A stretch of DNA of 64,000 nucleotides, taken from contig NZ_VKAA01000001.1 in the NCBI RefSeq assembly GCF_007096635.1, positions 558,001 to 622,000 of the forward strand, given 5' to 3'. Below the pieces are notes generated by a model that saw only the letters and a list, made by a program, of their open reading frames with translations, searched no databases and had not been told where the DNA came from. The position numbers were made by a program, and so were the translations under genes. The DNA comes from Mycolicibacterium sp. 018/SC-01/001. GTDB lineage: Bacteria; Actinomycetota; Actinomycetes; Mycobacteriales; Mycobacteriaceae. Every line of letters begins with the position of its first letter. Within the stretch, counting starts at the first letter, position 1. Shown piece by piece: positions 8,465 to 16,522 of this stretch.

Positions 8465-10974
8465 GGAGGCGGCGGAGGTGCGCCGGGAGCCACCGGAACC
8501 GGAGCACCGGGCGGCTGCGGCGCGCCGGGCACCCCTTCAGGACCGGGCGGAGCTCCTTCCGGCGCGGGACCGGGGGACGCAGGCACGGTCGTCGGCGGCC
8601 CCCACGGGATCGTGATGCCGGGAGCGATCTCCAGCGTCGGCTGGATCACCGTGTTGGACGGCGGTGCAACCGTCGTCGGCGGCGGGGGCGGGGGCGCAGG
8701 TACGCCCGCGTAGCCGCCGATCTCCTCCGGCTTGGGGAACGACTCGTTGTCCGTGCCCTCCAACGCACCGTCCATCGTGGCCTTCCAGATGTCGCTCGGG
8801 ATTCCCGAGCCGTACACCGGTGAGCCCCACTTGTTCTCGAGCGGCTTGGTGCCGTCCACCGTGCCGACCCACACCGCGGTGGACAACGACGGCGTGTACC
8901 CCACCATCCATGCGTCACGATTGGCGCCCGTGTCACCGAGCTGGTTGGTCCCGGTCTTGGCGCCCGAGGGCCGCCCGCCCGCCAGCCCATGTCCCCGGGA
9001 GTACGCGGCGATCGGTTGCATGGCCGCGATCACGTTGTCGGCCACGGCCTTGTCGATGCGCTGCTCACCGGAGTTGTCCTCCTGGCTGGCGTCGAAGAGC
9101 ACGGTGCCCTCGGCGTTGACGACCTTCTGCACGAAATGAGGCTTGTGATAGACCCCGGACGCGGCGATCGTCGCGTACGCCGACGCCATGTCGATGACCC
9201 GGGACTGGTACTGACCCAGCACGATGCCGTTGTTCGGCGGGCCGCCCTTGCCGTCCTCGGACAGTGTGTGGTCGACACCGGGGAAGCTCTCGGCGATGCC
9301 GGCAGCGTGCGCGGCGTCCGCCACGTCCTGAGGGCCGTTCTTGAGCTTCAGCATCAGCCGGTAGTAGCTGGTGTTCAGCGACCGCTTCAGCGCCTCGGCG
9401 ATGTTGCAGGTTCCGCAGCCCTCGCCCTCGACGTTGGTGATCTTGATCCCGTCGACGGTGAGCGGAGAGCTGTCCACCTGATAGCCGAGCCCGATCCCCT
9501 GCTGCAATGCGGCAACCAACGCGAACACCTTGAACGACGAACCCGTGGGCAGACCCGCCTGGGCGAAGTCGAACCCGTTGGCATCCGACCCGCCGTAGTA
9601 GGCCTTCACTCCGCCTGTCTTCGGGTCGATCGACACCACCGCGGTGCGCATGTCGGGGTCCTGCCCGTCCATGTACTCGTTGACCGCGTCCACCGCGGCG
9701 GACTGCGCCTTCGGATCGATCGTCGTCGTGACCTGCAGACCCTCGGTGTTGAGCTGCTGCTCACTGATGTTGAAGATGTCCATCAGCTCGTTGGTCACCT
9801 GACGTTCGATCAGCCCGTTGGGGCCGGTCGTCTGGTTCTGCGTGGTCGCCGCATCGGGCGGGATCGTCGGCGGGAACACCTGCGTCGCGCGGTCCTGGGC
9901 CGACAGCGCGCCGATGGACACCATGCCGTCCAGCACCCAGTTCCAGCGTTCGGTGGCGGCCTCGGGATCGACGGCCGGGTCGAGAGCTGACGGACGCTGG
10001 ATCAGCGCGGCCAGCAGTGCGCCCTCGGCGACCGTGAGCTGCTCGACGGGCTTGTTGAAGTACGCCTTCGACGCCGCGGCCACGCCGTACGCACCGCGGC
10101 CGAAGTAGATGATGTTCAGGTACGACTGCATCACCTGGTCTTTGGACCACTCACTGGTCATCTTCGTCGAGATGACCAGCTCCTTGGCTTTTCGGATCAA
10201 GCCGCCGACGCCGGATCTGGCGTCACCGACGAAAGCGTTCTTGACGTACTGCTGAGTGATCGTCGAGCCGCCCTGCAGGTCCCCGCCGAAGATGTTGTTC
10301 TTGAACGCGCGCAGGAAGCCGGTGAACGAGAAGCCGGGGTTGGAGTAGAAGTCGCGGTCCTCGGCGGCCATCACCGCGTCGCGCACGTGCACCGGGATCT
10401 GATCGATGTTCACGTCGACCCGATTGCCCTCGGGCGGGACGATCTTCGCGATCTCCGAACCGTCGCTGGCCAGGATCGTCGACACCTGCGCGGTGCGGAT
10501 GTCCCCGGGCTTGGGCACGTCGACGATCATGTACGCCATACCGAACGTCAGCAGCGGCAACACGATCAGCACCGCCGCAGCGGCGATCACGCCGCGGCGC
10601 ACCCACTTCCAGTTGATCTGCTCGCGCCATCCGGGCTTGCGTCCCGAGGGCCCGCTTCCACCTGGTCCTCCGCCGCCGGTCGGACGGCGCGGCGGCGGGG
10701 GCGGCTGCTTGGGCGGGCGACCGTCGAGCGCACGCTTGACGTCGTCGATCGGATCCTTCAGATGGCGCGGCGGCTCCTGGCGCACCGGCGGCAGCACGGT
10801 GGTCGACCGGTCATCCGGATGCGGGCGCGCGGCATGCGCCGGGCCACCGTCGACGCGGCGGGCAGTTCCGCCGGGACGGGGTCGAGGTTGAGGTCGCACG
10901 CCACTGCCGTCGGCCGGTCGGCGCCCATCGCGGGCTCTGTCGGCGGAACGGTCAGGGCGCCCCGGGTTATTCAC
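8461..10974 (-). CDS. ponA1: Bifunctional penicillin-binding protein PonA1 (class A PBP)
   Basis: Polymerises and cross-links peptidoglycan during polar growth. From the GTG at 10974 it has 837 residues: a long Pro/Arg-rich cytoplasmic N-terminus, one transmembrane segment (GVIAAAAVLIVLPLLTFG), a GT51 glycosyltransferase domain (EDRDFYSNPGFSF, GGSTITQQYVKN), and a transpeptidase with the motifs SSFK, SLN and KTG (GAKTGTNQ). A C-terminal tail of Pro/Gly/Ala follows. The start is chosen because GTGAATAA overlaps the stop codon of the upstream zinc-ribbon gene, as in the conserved Rv0049-ponA1 pair. It is followed by the GT87 gene with a 4-base overlap. Confidence 0.96.
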   Translation of the reverse strand: MNNPGRPDRSADRARDGRRPADGSGVRPQPRPRPGGTARRVDGGPAHAARPHPDDRSTTVLPPVRQEPPRHLKDPIDDVKRALDGRPPKQPPPPPRRPTGGGGPGGSGPSGRKPGWREQINWKWVRRGVIAAAAVLIVLPLLTFGMAYMIVDVPKPGDIRTAQVSTILASDGSEIAKIVPPEGNRVDVNIDQIPVHVRDAVMAAEDRDFYSNPGFSFTGFLRAFKNNIFGGDLQGGSTITQQYVKNAFVGDARSGVGGLIRKAKELVISTKMTSEWSKDQVMQSYLNIIYFGRGAYGVAAASKAYFNKPVEQLTVAEGALLAALIQRPSALDPAVDPEAATERWNWVLDGMVSIGALSAQDRATQVFPPTIPPDAATTQNQTTGPNGLIERQVTNELMDIFNISEQQLNTEGLQVTTTIDPKAQSAAVDAVNEYMDGQDPDMRTAVVSIDPKTGGVKAYYGGSDANGFDFAQAGLPTGSSFKVFALVAALQQGIGLGYQVDSSPLTVDGIKITNVEGEGCGTCNIAEALKRSLNTSYYRLMLKLKNGPQDVADAAHAAGIAESFPGVDHTLSEDGKGGPPNNGIVLGQYQSRVIDMASAYATIAASGVYHKPHFVQKVVNAEGTVLFDASQEDNSGEQRIDKAVADNVIAAMQPIAAYSRGHGLAGGRPSGAKTGTNQLGDTGANRDAWMVGYTPSLSTAVWVGTVDGTKPLENKWGSPVYGSGIPSDIWKATMDGALEGTDNESFPKPEEIGGYAGVPAPPPPPPTTVAPPSNTVIQPTLEIAPGITIPWGPPTTVPASPGPAPEGAPPGPEGVPGAPQPPGAPVPVAPGAPPPPP

Positions 10975-11398
10975 TGGCCGTCCGCGCGGTGCTGCGCGCG
11001 GTCTGCGTGCGGCGCGGACGGGACCCCTTGGGTGGCGGGATCGCACCCAGCACATACGACTTCACCAGGTGATTCCAACTGCACGTCCGGCACACCTCCA
11101 CCACGTGGACCGAGAACTCGTCGTAACGGGTTGCCAGCAGAACAAGCTCCTCAGCGGTGCGAGCAGATCCCGACACGGCGCCGAGATGGTCACCGAAGAC
11201 CCACGACACCAGCGTCAACTGCTCCTTGCGGCAGATCGGGCACATCACCGAACTCTGCTTGCCGTGGAACTTCGCGGCGCGCAGCAGATAGGGGTTCGCG
11301 TCGCAGACCTCCGAGACACCGGTGCGCCCGGAATAGACCTCGGCCAGCAGCGACCTGCGCCTCAGGGCGTAGTCCACCACCTGTCGCTGCAATCGCAC
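10967..11398 (-). CDS. DUF5318 zinc-ribbon protein (Rv0049-like)
   Basis: A 143-residue cytoplasmic protein with two CxxC pairs, CPIC near residue 53 and CRTC near residue 103, spaced like a zinc ribbon. The C-terminus is basic and Thr/Arg-rich. The family (DUF5318) has no assigned reaction. Its conserved place directly before ponA1, here with an 8-base overlap, suggests it is co-translated with the cell-wall synthase. Whether it regulates PonA1 is speculation. Confidence 0.85.
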   Translation of the reverse strand: MRLQRQVVDYALRRRSLLAEVYSGRTGVSEVCDANPYLLRAAKFHGKQSSVMCPICRKEQLTLVSWVFGDHLGAVSGSARTAEELVLLATRYDEFSVHVVEVCRTCSWNHLVKSYVLGAIPPPKGSRPRRTQTARSTARTASE

Positions 11399-11509
11399 GG
11401 AGACCAGAGTACGTCGGCCCCGCAGCGACGGAGGCGCGACGGGGCACCCGGCCCGGCCGGGTTCGTGGCTGGCCTGCGGGATCGGCAGCTCAACTCCTAC
11501 GATCTCGAC

Positions 11510-12379
11510 GTGGCGCCCGGCAGCTCAGCTCGCGGAACCTCGTGGACGCGGGCCAAAGACAGCGATCGCACCGACACGTGCCAGATCCTCGACACCGCCC
11601 TGGCCGAGGGCCAGCTGTCGATGACCGAACACGGAGAACGGGTGAAATCCGCGACCAACGCGGCCACACTGGGCGAACTGCAGGAGCTCGTGGCCGACCT
11701 GCAGACCGCGAACGCGCCCACCCAACTGCGCAAACCCCCGCGGCGGCTGCCGGCGCTGCCCGCCGGCGCAGGCATCCGCGTCGCGATGGCAGCGGTGCTG
11801 GTGATCTTCGGCGTCGCCGTCGGGTGGGGGCTCTACGGCAACACGCCGTCGCCGCTGAACTTCACCTCCGACCCGGGCGCCAAAGACGACGGGATTCCCG
11901 CCCAGGTGCTGACGCCGCCCCGGCAGCTGCACTCCCTCGGGGGACTCACCGGCCTGTTCACCCAGATGAAGCAGAAGTTCGGCGACACCTCTGGCTACTC
12001 GACCACTATCTACCCCGACTACGCCTCGCTGGAGCGGCCCGACCCCACGGAACCTCGCCGGGTGCTCAACTACTCCTATCGAGGCGGATGGGGCGATCCC
12101 AGCGAGACGAGCGTCAGTTCCGACGAGCGCGTCGTGAACCTGGGCGCGTTCGACATTCCCAAGCTGGTCGGCATCCTTCGCGGTGCTCCCGAAACGCTGG
12201 GTATCAACCCGGCCGAGGTGAAGAGCACCTACATCAACATCGAGGCCAACCGCGACATGACCGCGCCACCCGACAGCATCCAGATCAGCATCTACGTGAC
12301 CCCCAACTTCGGGGACAGTGGATACATGCAGCTCAACGGCGATTTGTCGGTCAAGAACATCAACTACGCCAACGACTGA
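11510..12379 (+). CDS. DUF1707-containing membrane-anchored protein (Rv0048c-like)
   Basis: From the GTG at 11510 the protein has 289 residues, matching my memory of the M. tuberculosis homologue. Residues ~15-65 (AKDSDRTDTCQILDTALAEGQLSMTEH pattern) form the DUF1707 helical domain found at the N-terminus of many actinobacterial membrane proteins. One transmembrane helix follows (VAMAAVLVIFGVAVGWGLYG, ~95-115), then an extracytoplasmic domain of ~170 residues of unknown fold. No enzyme motif is visible. It is divergent from the DUF5318-ponA1 operon, with about 110 bases between. Confidence 0.8.
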   Translation: MAPGSSARGTSWTRAKDSDRTDTCQILDTALAEGQLSMTEHGERVKSATNAATLGELQELVADLQTANAPTQLRKPPRRLPALPAGAGIRVAMAAVLVIFGVAVGWGLYGNTPSPLNFTSDPGAKDDGIPAQVLTPPRQLHSLGGLTGLFTQMKQKFGDTSGYSTTIYPDYASLERPDPTEPRRVLNYSYRGGWGDPSETSVSSDERVVNLGAFDIPKLVGILRGAPETLGINPAEVKSTYINIEANRDMTAPPDSIQISIYVTPNFGDSGYMQLNGDLSVKNINYAND

Positions 12380-12425
12380 GTCTGCGCCCGCAGCGTTCAC
12401 CGGCGCCTCCCTGTGGCGCTCAATA

Positions 12426-12442
12426 TATCGGCGCGATACTAT
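12426..12442 (+). promoter_or_regulatory. Probable PadR promoter with overlapping inverted repeat
   Basis: An inverted repeat TATCG-GCG-CGATA at 12426-12438 runs into a TACTAT -10-like hexamer at 12437-12442, about 50 bases before the PadR start. A PadR repressor binding here would block its own promoter. Both assignments are inferred from sequence only. Confidence 0.4.
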
Positions 12443-12494
12443 TGCGCGAGGTGTCGAACCGTCGTAGCGGCTGAATCGTGGAGGAGGTGCCGGG

Positions 12495-13040
12495 ATGCTC
12501 GAACTCGCCATCCTCGGCCTGCTCCAAGAGTCGCCGATGCACGGTTACGAGTTGCGCAAGAGGTTGACGGGCCTGCTGGGGGCGTTCCGCGCGTTCTCCT
12601 ACGGTTCGCTCTACCCGGCGTTGCGCCGCATGCAGACCGACGGCCTGATCGTCGAGGACGCCGCGCCGGAAGGCACCCTCAAGGTGCGCCGCGCGCGTCG
12701 CGTCTACCAGCTCACCGAGGCGGGCAAGCAGCGCTTCACCGAACTGGTCGCCGACACGGGACCGCAGAACTTTTCCGATGACGGGTTCGGCGTGCACCTC
12801 GCCTTCTTCAACCGCACGCCTGCCGAAGCCAGGATGCGAATCCTGGAAGGCCGCCGCCGTCAGGTGGAAGAGCGTCGGGAAGGTCTGCGTGAAGCAATTG
12901 CGCGGGCGAGCAACTCATTCGATCGCTACACCCGCCAGCTCCACCAGTTGGGGCTCGAGTCGAGCGAACGCGAAGTCAAGTGGCTCAACGAGTTGATCGC
13001 GGCGGAGAAATCGGCGCAGGGCCGCGCCGAACAGAGTTGA
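12495..13040 (+). CDS. PadR-family transcriptional regulator (Rv0047c-like)
   Basis: The 181-residue protein has the PadR N-terminal winged helix (LELAILGLLQESPMHGYELRKRL, then GSLYPALRRMQTDGLI and the wing RRARRVYQLTEAGKQRF). A C-terminal coiled-coil dimerisation helix spans about residues 110-175. PadR proteins are usually ligand-responsive repressors. It lies 67 bases upstream of ino1 in the same direction, as in M. tuberculosis, so it may be co-transcribed with or regulate inositol synthesis. A GGAGGAGG ribosome site precedes the ATG. Confidence 0.93.
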   Translation: MLELAILGLLQESPMHGYELRKRLTGLLGAFRAFSYGSLYPALRRMQTDGLIVEDAAPEGTLKVRRARRVYQLTEAGKQRFTELVADTGPQNFSDDGFGVHLAFFNRTPAEARMRILEGRRRQVEERREGLREAIARASNSFDRYTRQLHQLGLESSEREVKWLNELIAAEKSAQGRAEQS

Positions 13041-13107
13041 GCCCGTACCACCCACACAGCCCAGCACCATCACACAGCAGTGAAGTAGGACAAGAGGAGA
13101 AGTCGTC

Positions 13108-14196
13108 ATGACCGCAAGCAACGACGTCCGGGTCGCGATCGTCGGCGTGGGGAACTGCGCGTCCTCGCTCGTGCAGGGCGTGCAGTACTACAAGGACGCC
13201 GACGAGAACGCCAGCGTTCCCGGCCTGATGCACGTCAAGCTCGGCCAGTACCACGTGCGCGACGTGAAGTTCGTCGCCGCGTTCGACGTGGACGCCAAGA
13301 AGGTCGGCTTCGACCTGTCCGAGGCGATCTTCGCGTCGGAGAACAACACGATCAAGATCGCGGACGTGCCACCCACCGACATCGTCGTGCAGCGCGGCCC
13401 GACCCTCGACGGCATCGGCAAGTACTACGCCGACACGATCGAGGTCTCCGACGCCGAACCCGTCGACGTGGTCAAGGCGCTCAAGGACGCCGAGGTCGAC
13501 GTGCTGGTGTCCTACCTGCCCGTGGGTTCGGAAGAAGCCGACAAGTTCTACGCCCAGTGCGCGATCGACGCCGGCGTGGCATTCGTCAACGCGCTGCCCG
13601 TGTTCATCGCCTCGGACCCGGTGTGGGCCAAGAAGTTCGAGGACGCCGGTGTGCCGATCGTCGGTGACGACATCAAGAGCCAGGTCGGCGCCACCATCAC
13701 CCACCGCGTGATGGCCAAGCTGTTCGAGGACCGCGGCGTCACGCTGGATCGCACCTACCAGCTCAACGTCGGCGGCAACATGGACTTCCTGAACATGCTC
13801 GAGCGCTCGCGGCTGGAGTCGAAGAAGGTGTCCAAGACCCAGGCCGTGACGTCGAACCTGCAGGGCTCGCTGGCCGGCAAGATCGAGGACAAGAACGTTC
13901 ACATCGGCCCGTCGGACCACGTCGCGTGGCTCGACGACCGCAAGTGGGCCTACGTCCGCCTCGAAGGACGTGCCTTCGGCGACGTGCCGCTGAACCTGGA
14001 GTACAAGCTCGAGGTGTGGGACTCCCCCAACTCCGCCGGCGTGATCATCGACGCCGTGCGCGCGGCCAAGATCGCCAAGGACCGTGGCATCGGCGGACCC
14101 ATCGAAGCCGCCTCGGCCTACCTGATGAAGAGCCCGCCCAAGCAGCTCGCCGACGACCTGGCGCGCGAGCAGCTGGAGAAGTTCATCGCCGGGTAG
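13108..14196 (+). CDS. ino1: Inositol-3-phosphate synthase
   Basis: Converts glucose 6-phosphate to myo-inositol phosphate using NAD as an internal redox cofactor. This is the first step toward phosphatidylinositol, PIMs, lipoarabinomannan and mycothiol. The 362-residue protein opens with the Rossmann loop [16 protein letters not shown] (about 9-24). It contains the family stretches [16 protein letters not shown] and [12 protein letters not shown], and ends with [16 protein letters not shown]. Length fits the short actinobacterial type. AAGAGGAGAAG upstream of the ATG is a good ribosome site. Followed by a 19-bp perfect hairpin. Confidence 0.97.
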   Translation: MTASNDVRVAIVGVGNCASSLVQGVQYYKDADENASVPGLMHVKLGQYHVRDVKFVAAFDVDAKKVGFDLSEAIFASENNTIKIADVPPTDIVVQRGPTLDGIGKYYADTIEVSDAEPVDVVKALKDAEVDVLVSYLPVGSEEADKFYAQCAIDAGVAFVNALPVFIASDPVWAKKFEDAGVPIVGDDIKSQVGATITHRVMAKLFEDRGVTLDRTYQLNVGGNMDFLNMLERSRLESKKVSKTQAVTSNLQGSLAGKIEDKNVHIGPSDHVAWLDDRKWAYVRLEGRAFGDVPLNLEYKLEVWDSPNSAGVIIDAVRAAKIAKDRGIGGPIEAASAYLMKSPPKQLADDLAREQLEKFIAG

Positions 14197-14208
14197 TTCC
14201 TCTCCCGT

Positions 14209-14265
14209 CGAGACTGCGGGGAGATCGCCATTCCACTCGGGATGGTCGATCTCCCCGCAGTCTCG
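14209..14265. terminator. Bidirectional hairpin between ino1 and the eis-like gene
   Basis: A perfect 19-bp inverted repeat (left arm 14209-14227, right arm 14247-14265) sits between two convergent stop codons. CCAT/ATGG pairing in the loop extends it. It can terminate transcription from both sides. Confidence 0.85.
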
Positions 14266-14273
14266 TTCGTGGG

Positions 14274-15461
14274 CTAGAACCCGAAGCCCAGCTGAGCCGG
14301 TATCTCGCTGGCGAACGCTGCATCGAGCGCCGAGACGAGCTCAGAGTCCTTGCAGCGCAACCGATGTGCGGCCGCAAACGATGACGCCCGGTGCGCGCCG
14401 AGGTACAGGCTGCCCAGTACCGAGACGTCGAGACACACATCTGGTTCCGCGTCCGTCGCGACACACGCGGCCTGGCCGCCGCGCACATCGAGCGCGAAAC
14501 GGCCGCCGCGGCCGAGGAAGCCGTCGGACACCTCCAGCACCGCCGACAGATCCGCGCTGTAGGTCCTGGCCTGCAGCACCGCGGGAATATCGAGCATCCG
14601 CAACCACAGCCCGTCCTCGACGGATGTGACGCGGACCCGCCGGGGATCGGTCAGCAGGTACGGCAGCAGATGTCTGGGATGGGTGTGGATACCGACGACC
14701 TCCTTCAGGTCGAGCCCGAGCAACACCCGCCACAACGCGATCTCCGCCTCCGCGGTCGCCGCGGCGAACTTCGTCACCTCGGCCGTGGTCTTCTCGTCGC
14801 CGAACAAGCGGTAGAACGCGTAACCGTCCGCATGCAGCAGGCAGTAGCGAGGTGTCCCACCGTGTCTCGACTCCTCGCGGTCCGCCAGCACCTCATCCCA
14901 CAACCGGGCAGGTGTGTGCAGACCGCCGGGTGTCCGACGGCGCCACCGCTCGTCGATGTCCTCCAGCTGCGCGCGATGGTCGATCGGCCGCGCCATGCGG
15001 ACACCGCCGGGATCGGGAACGCCGGGATGGACGCGCGCACCTCGCCGGTGCACCTCGAGCCGCTCCCACACCGTCGCTGGGCCGTACCCGAAGCGCCCGT
15101 AGATCTCCGCCTCGCTGGCCTCGAGGCCCGCGATCGGATAGCCCACCATCCGCCGGTGCAATTCGTCGAGCATGCCGGTCAACACGCCCCGCCGGCGATG
15201 CGTGGGAGCGACCGCGACCATCGACACACCGGCCATCGGCAGCACCGCTCCACCGGGCACCGTCAGCTCGAAGTCGAGGAACACCGCGGTTCCGACCACC
15301 TCGTCCCCAGCGCACGCGACGACGGCACCGTCGGACGCCACCAGAGAACGCCATGCCGCAGCCGTCTCCTCCGGCTGCTGGAAGCCGAACGCGGCCGACG
15401 TGAGCACGCCCATCGCAGGCCAGTCGGTCGCCTCTGCACTCCGGAAGGTGATGTCGCACAT
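14274..15461 (-). CDS. eis: Eis-family GNAT N-acetyltransferase
   Basis: Eis proteins acetylate amines at several positions, including aminoglycosides, and act as hexamers. The 395-residue protein has an N-terminal GNAT domain with the acetyl-CoA loop VAVAPTHRRRGVLTGML (about 83-99). Tyr121 in EAEIYGRFGYGP matches the catalytic Tyr region of the family. A second GNAT-like region and a sterol-carrier-like C-terminal domain follow. The C-terminus LGFGF ends in Phe, whose free carboxylate is used as a base in characterised Eis. The ATG at 15461 fits the family start. It is not the Rv0045c-Rv0046c neighbour seen in M. tuberculosis, so placement here may be lineage-specific. Substrate is not predictable. 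Confidence 0.85.
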   Translation of the reverse strand: MCDITFRSAEATDWPAMGVLTSAAFGFQQPEETAAAWRSLVASDGAVVACAGDEVVGTAVFLDFELTVPGGAVLPMAGVSMVAVAPTHRRRGVLTGMLDELHRRMVGYPIAGLEASEAEIYGRFGYGPATVWERLEVHRRGARVHPGVPDPGGVRMARPIDHRAQLEDIDERWRRRTPGGLHTPARLWDEVLADREESRHGGTPRYCLLHADGYAFYRLFGDEKTTAEVTKFAAATAEAEIALWRVLLGLDLKEVVGIHTHPRHLLPYLLTDPRRVRVTSVEDGLWLRMLDIPAVLQARTYSADLSAVLEVSDGFLGRGGRFALDVRGGQAACVATDAEPDVCLDVSVLGSLYLGAHRASSFAAAHRLRCKDSELVSALDAAFASEIPAQLGFGF

Positions 15462-15518
15462 GGATTCGACGGTGGCACATCCCGCGTACCGGTCGCATCC
15501 CAATATCTCGGCGATGCG

Positions 15519-15524
15519 TAGGGT
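15519..15524 (+). promoter_or_regulatory. -10 element (TAGGGT) of a leaderless promoter
   Basis: A TANNNT hexamer ends six bases before the ATG at 15531, the spacing expected if transcription begins at the start codon. No ribosome-binding sequence fits in between. Confidence 0.5.
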
Positions 15525-15530
15525 CCAACC

Positions 15531-16433
15531 ATGGGCGACATCGACGACGAACTGGCCGGCCTGTCGGAGTTCGTATTCCTGACCGAGAACGCGCGGCAAG
15601 CCGGTGTGGGCGGCGAGCCGATGTCCGCCGCGCGGGTCGAACACGGCCCGGTCAGCGCCCTGCGGTTCGGCGACGGTCCGGTGCGCGTGGTGTTCCTGCA
15701 CGGCGGTGGTCAGAACGCACACACCTGGGACACCGTCGTGATGGGGCTCGGGTTGCCCGCGCTGGCGATCGACCTGCCCGGGCACGGGCATTCCGCGTGG
15801 CGGGAGGACGGCGACTACGGACCGGTCCTCAACGCCGTCGCCGTCGAACCGGTGATCCGCGATCTGGCCCCCGACGCGGATCTGGTGGTCGGTATGTCAC
15901 TCGGCGGGCTCACCGCGCTCAGGCTCGCCGTGGCGGCCCCCGAACTGGTACGGCGCCTCGTTCTGGTCGACGTCACCCCCTCCGCACCCGAGCGACACCA
16001 GCAGATGACCGACGCGCAGAAGGGGACCGTCGCGCTGGTCCAGGGCGAACGGACCTTCCCCACCTTCGACGCGATGCTCGACGTCACCGTCGCTGCTGCA
16101 CCACATCGGGATCGAGAATCGTTGCGCCGCGGCGTCTTCCACAACTCCAAGCGTCTCGAGGACGGCACCTGGACGTGGCGGTACGACTCGATCCGCAAAG
16201 GCGAGGGTTTCGAACGCCTCTGGGACGACGTTCCTGCGCTCACCACGCCGACCATCCTGATCCGCGGCGCGAACTCGTTCTTCGTCAACGACGAGGATGC
16301 CGCCGAATTCGCCCGGACGGCACCGGGGTTCCAGCGGGTGCACGTCGTCGAGAACTCCGGGCACTCGGTGCAGAGCGACCAGCCCCGGAAGCTGGTCGAG
16401 CTGTTACGGGGAGTGCTCGACGGGACCACCTGA
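15531..16433 (+). CDS. Alpha/beta-hydrolase, Rv0045c-like esterase
   Basis: A 300-residue serine hydrolase. The oxyanion region is FLHGGGQNAHTWD (about 57-69) and the nucleophile elbow is GMSLGG near residue 124. A catalytic His sits in NSGHSVQSDQP near residue 283, with acidic candidates around 250. Homologues such as Rv0045c hydrolyse short-chain esters in vitro; the natural substrate is unknown. The gene is divergent from the eis-like gene (69 bases) and is preceded by a leaderless-type promoter. Confidence 0.88.
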   Translation: MGDIDDELAGLSEFVFLTENARQAGVGGEPMSAARVEHGPVSALRFGDGPVRVVFLHGGGQNAHTWDTVVMGLGLPALAIDLPGHGHSAWREDGDYGPVLNAVAVEPVIRDLAPDADLVVGMSLGGLTALRLAVAAPELVRRLVLVDVTPSAPERHQQMTDAQKGTVALVQGERTFPTFDAMLDVTVAAAPHRDRESLRRGVFHNSKRLEDGTWTWRYDSIRKGEGFERLWDDVPALTTPTILIRGANSFFVNDEDAAEFARTAPGFQRVHVVENSGHSVQSDQPRKLVELLRGVLDGTT

Positions 16434-16522
16434 GCACCAGCTGTTAACCCTCTGGACGTCTGCTGATGGTTCGGCTGCCGTAGGTTCACGCGGTCCGCGC
16501 CGGAAGCAACCCGAGGGAAGTC

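Noticed and set aside
11069..11509. N-terminal extension of the DUF1707 protein
   Set aside because: The frame stays open upstream but overlaps the divergent zinc-ribbon gene and lacks family features. The GTG at 11510 gives the length of the homologue.
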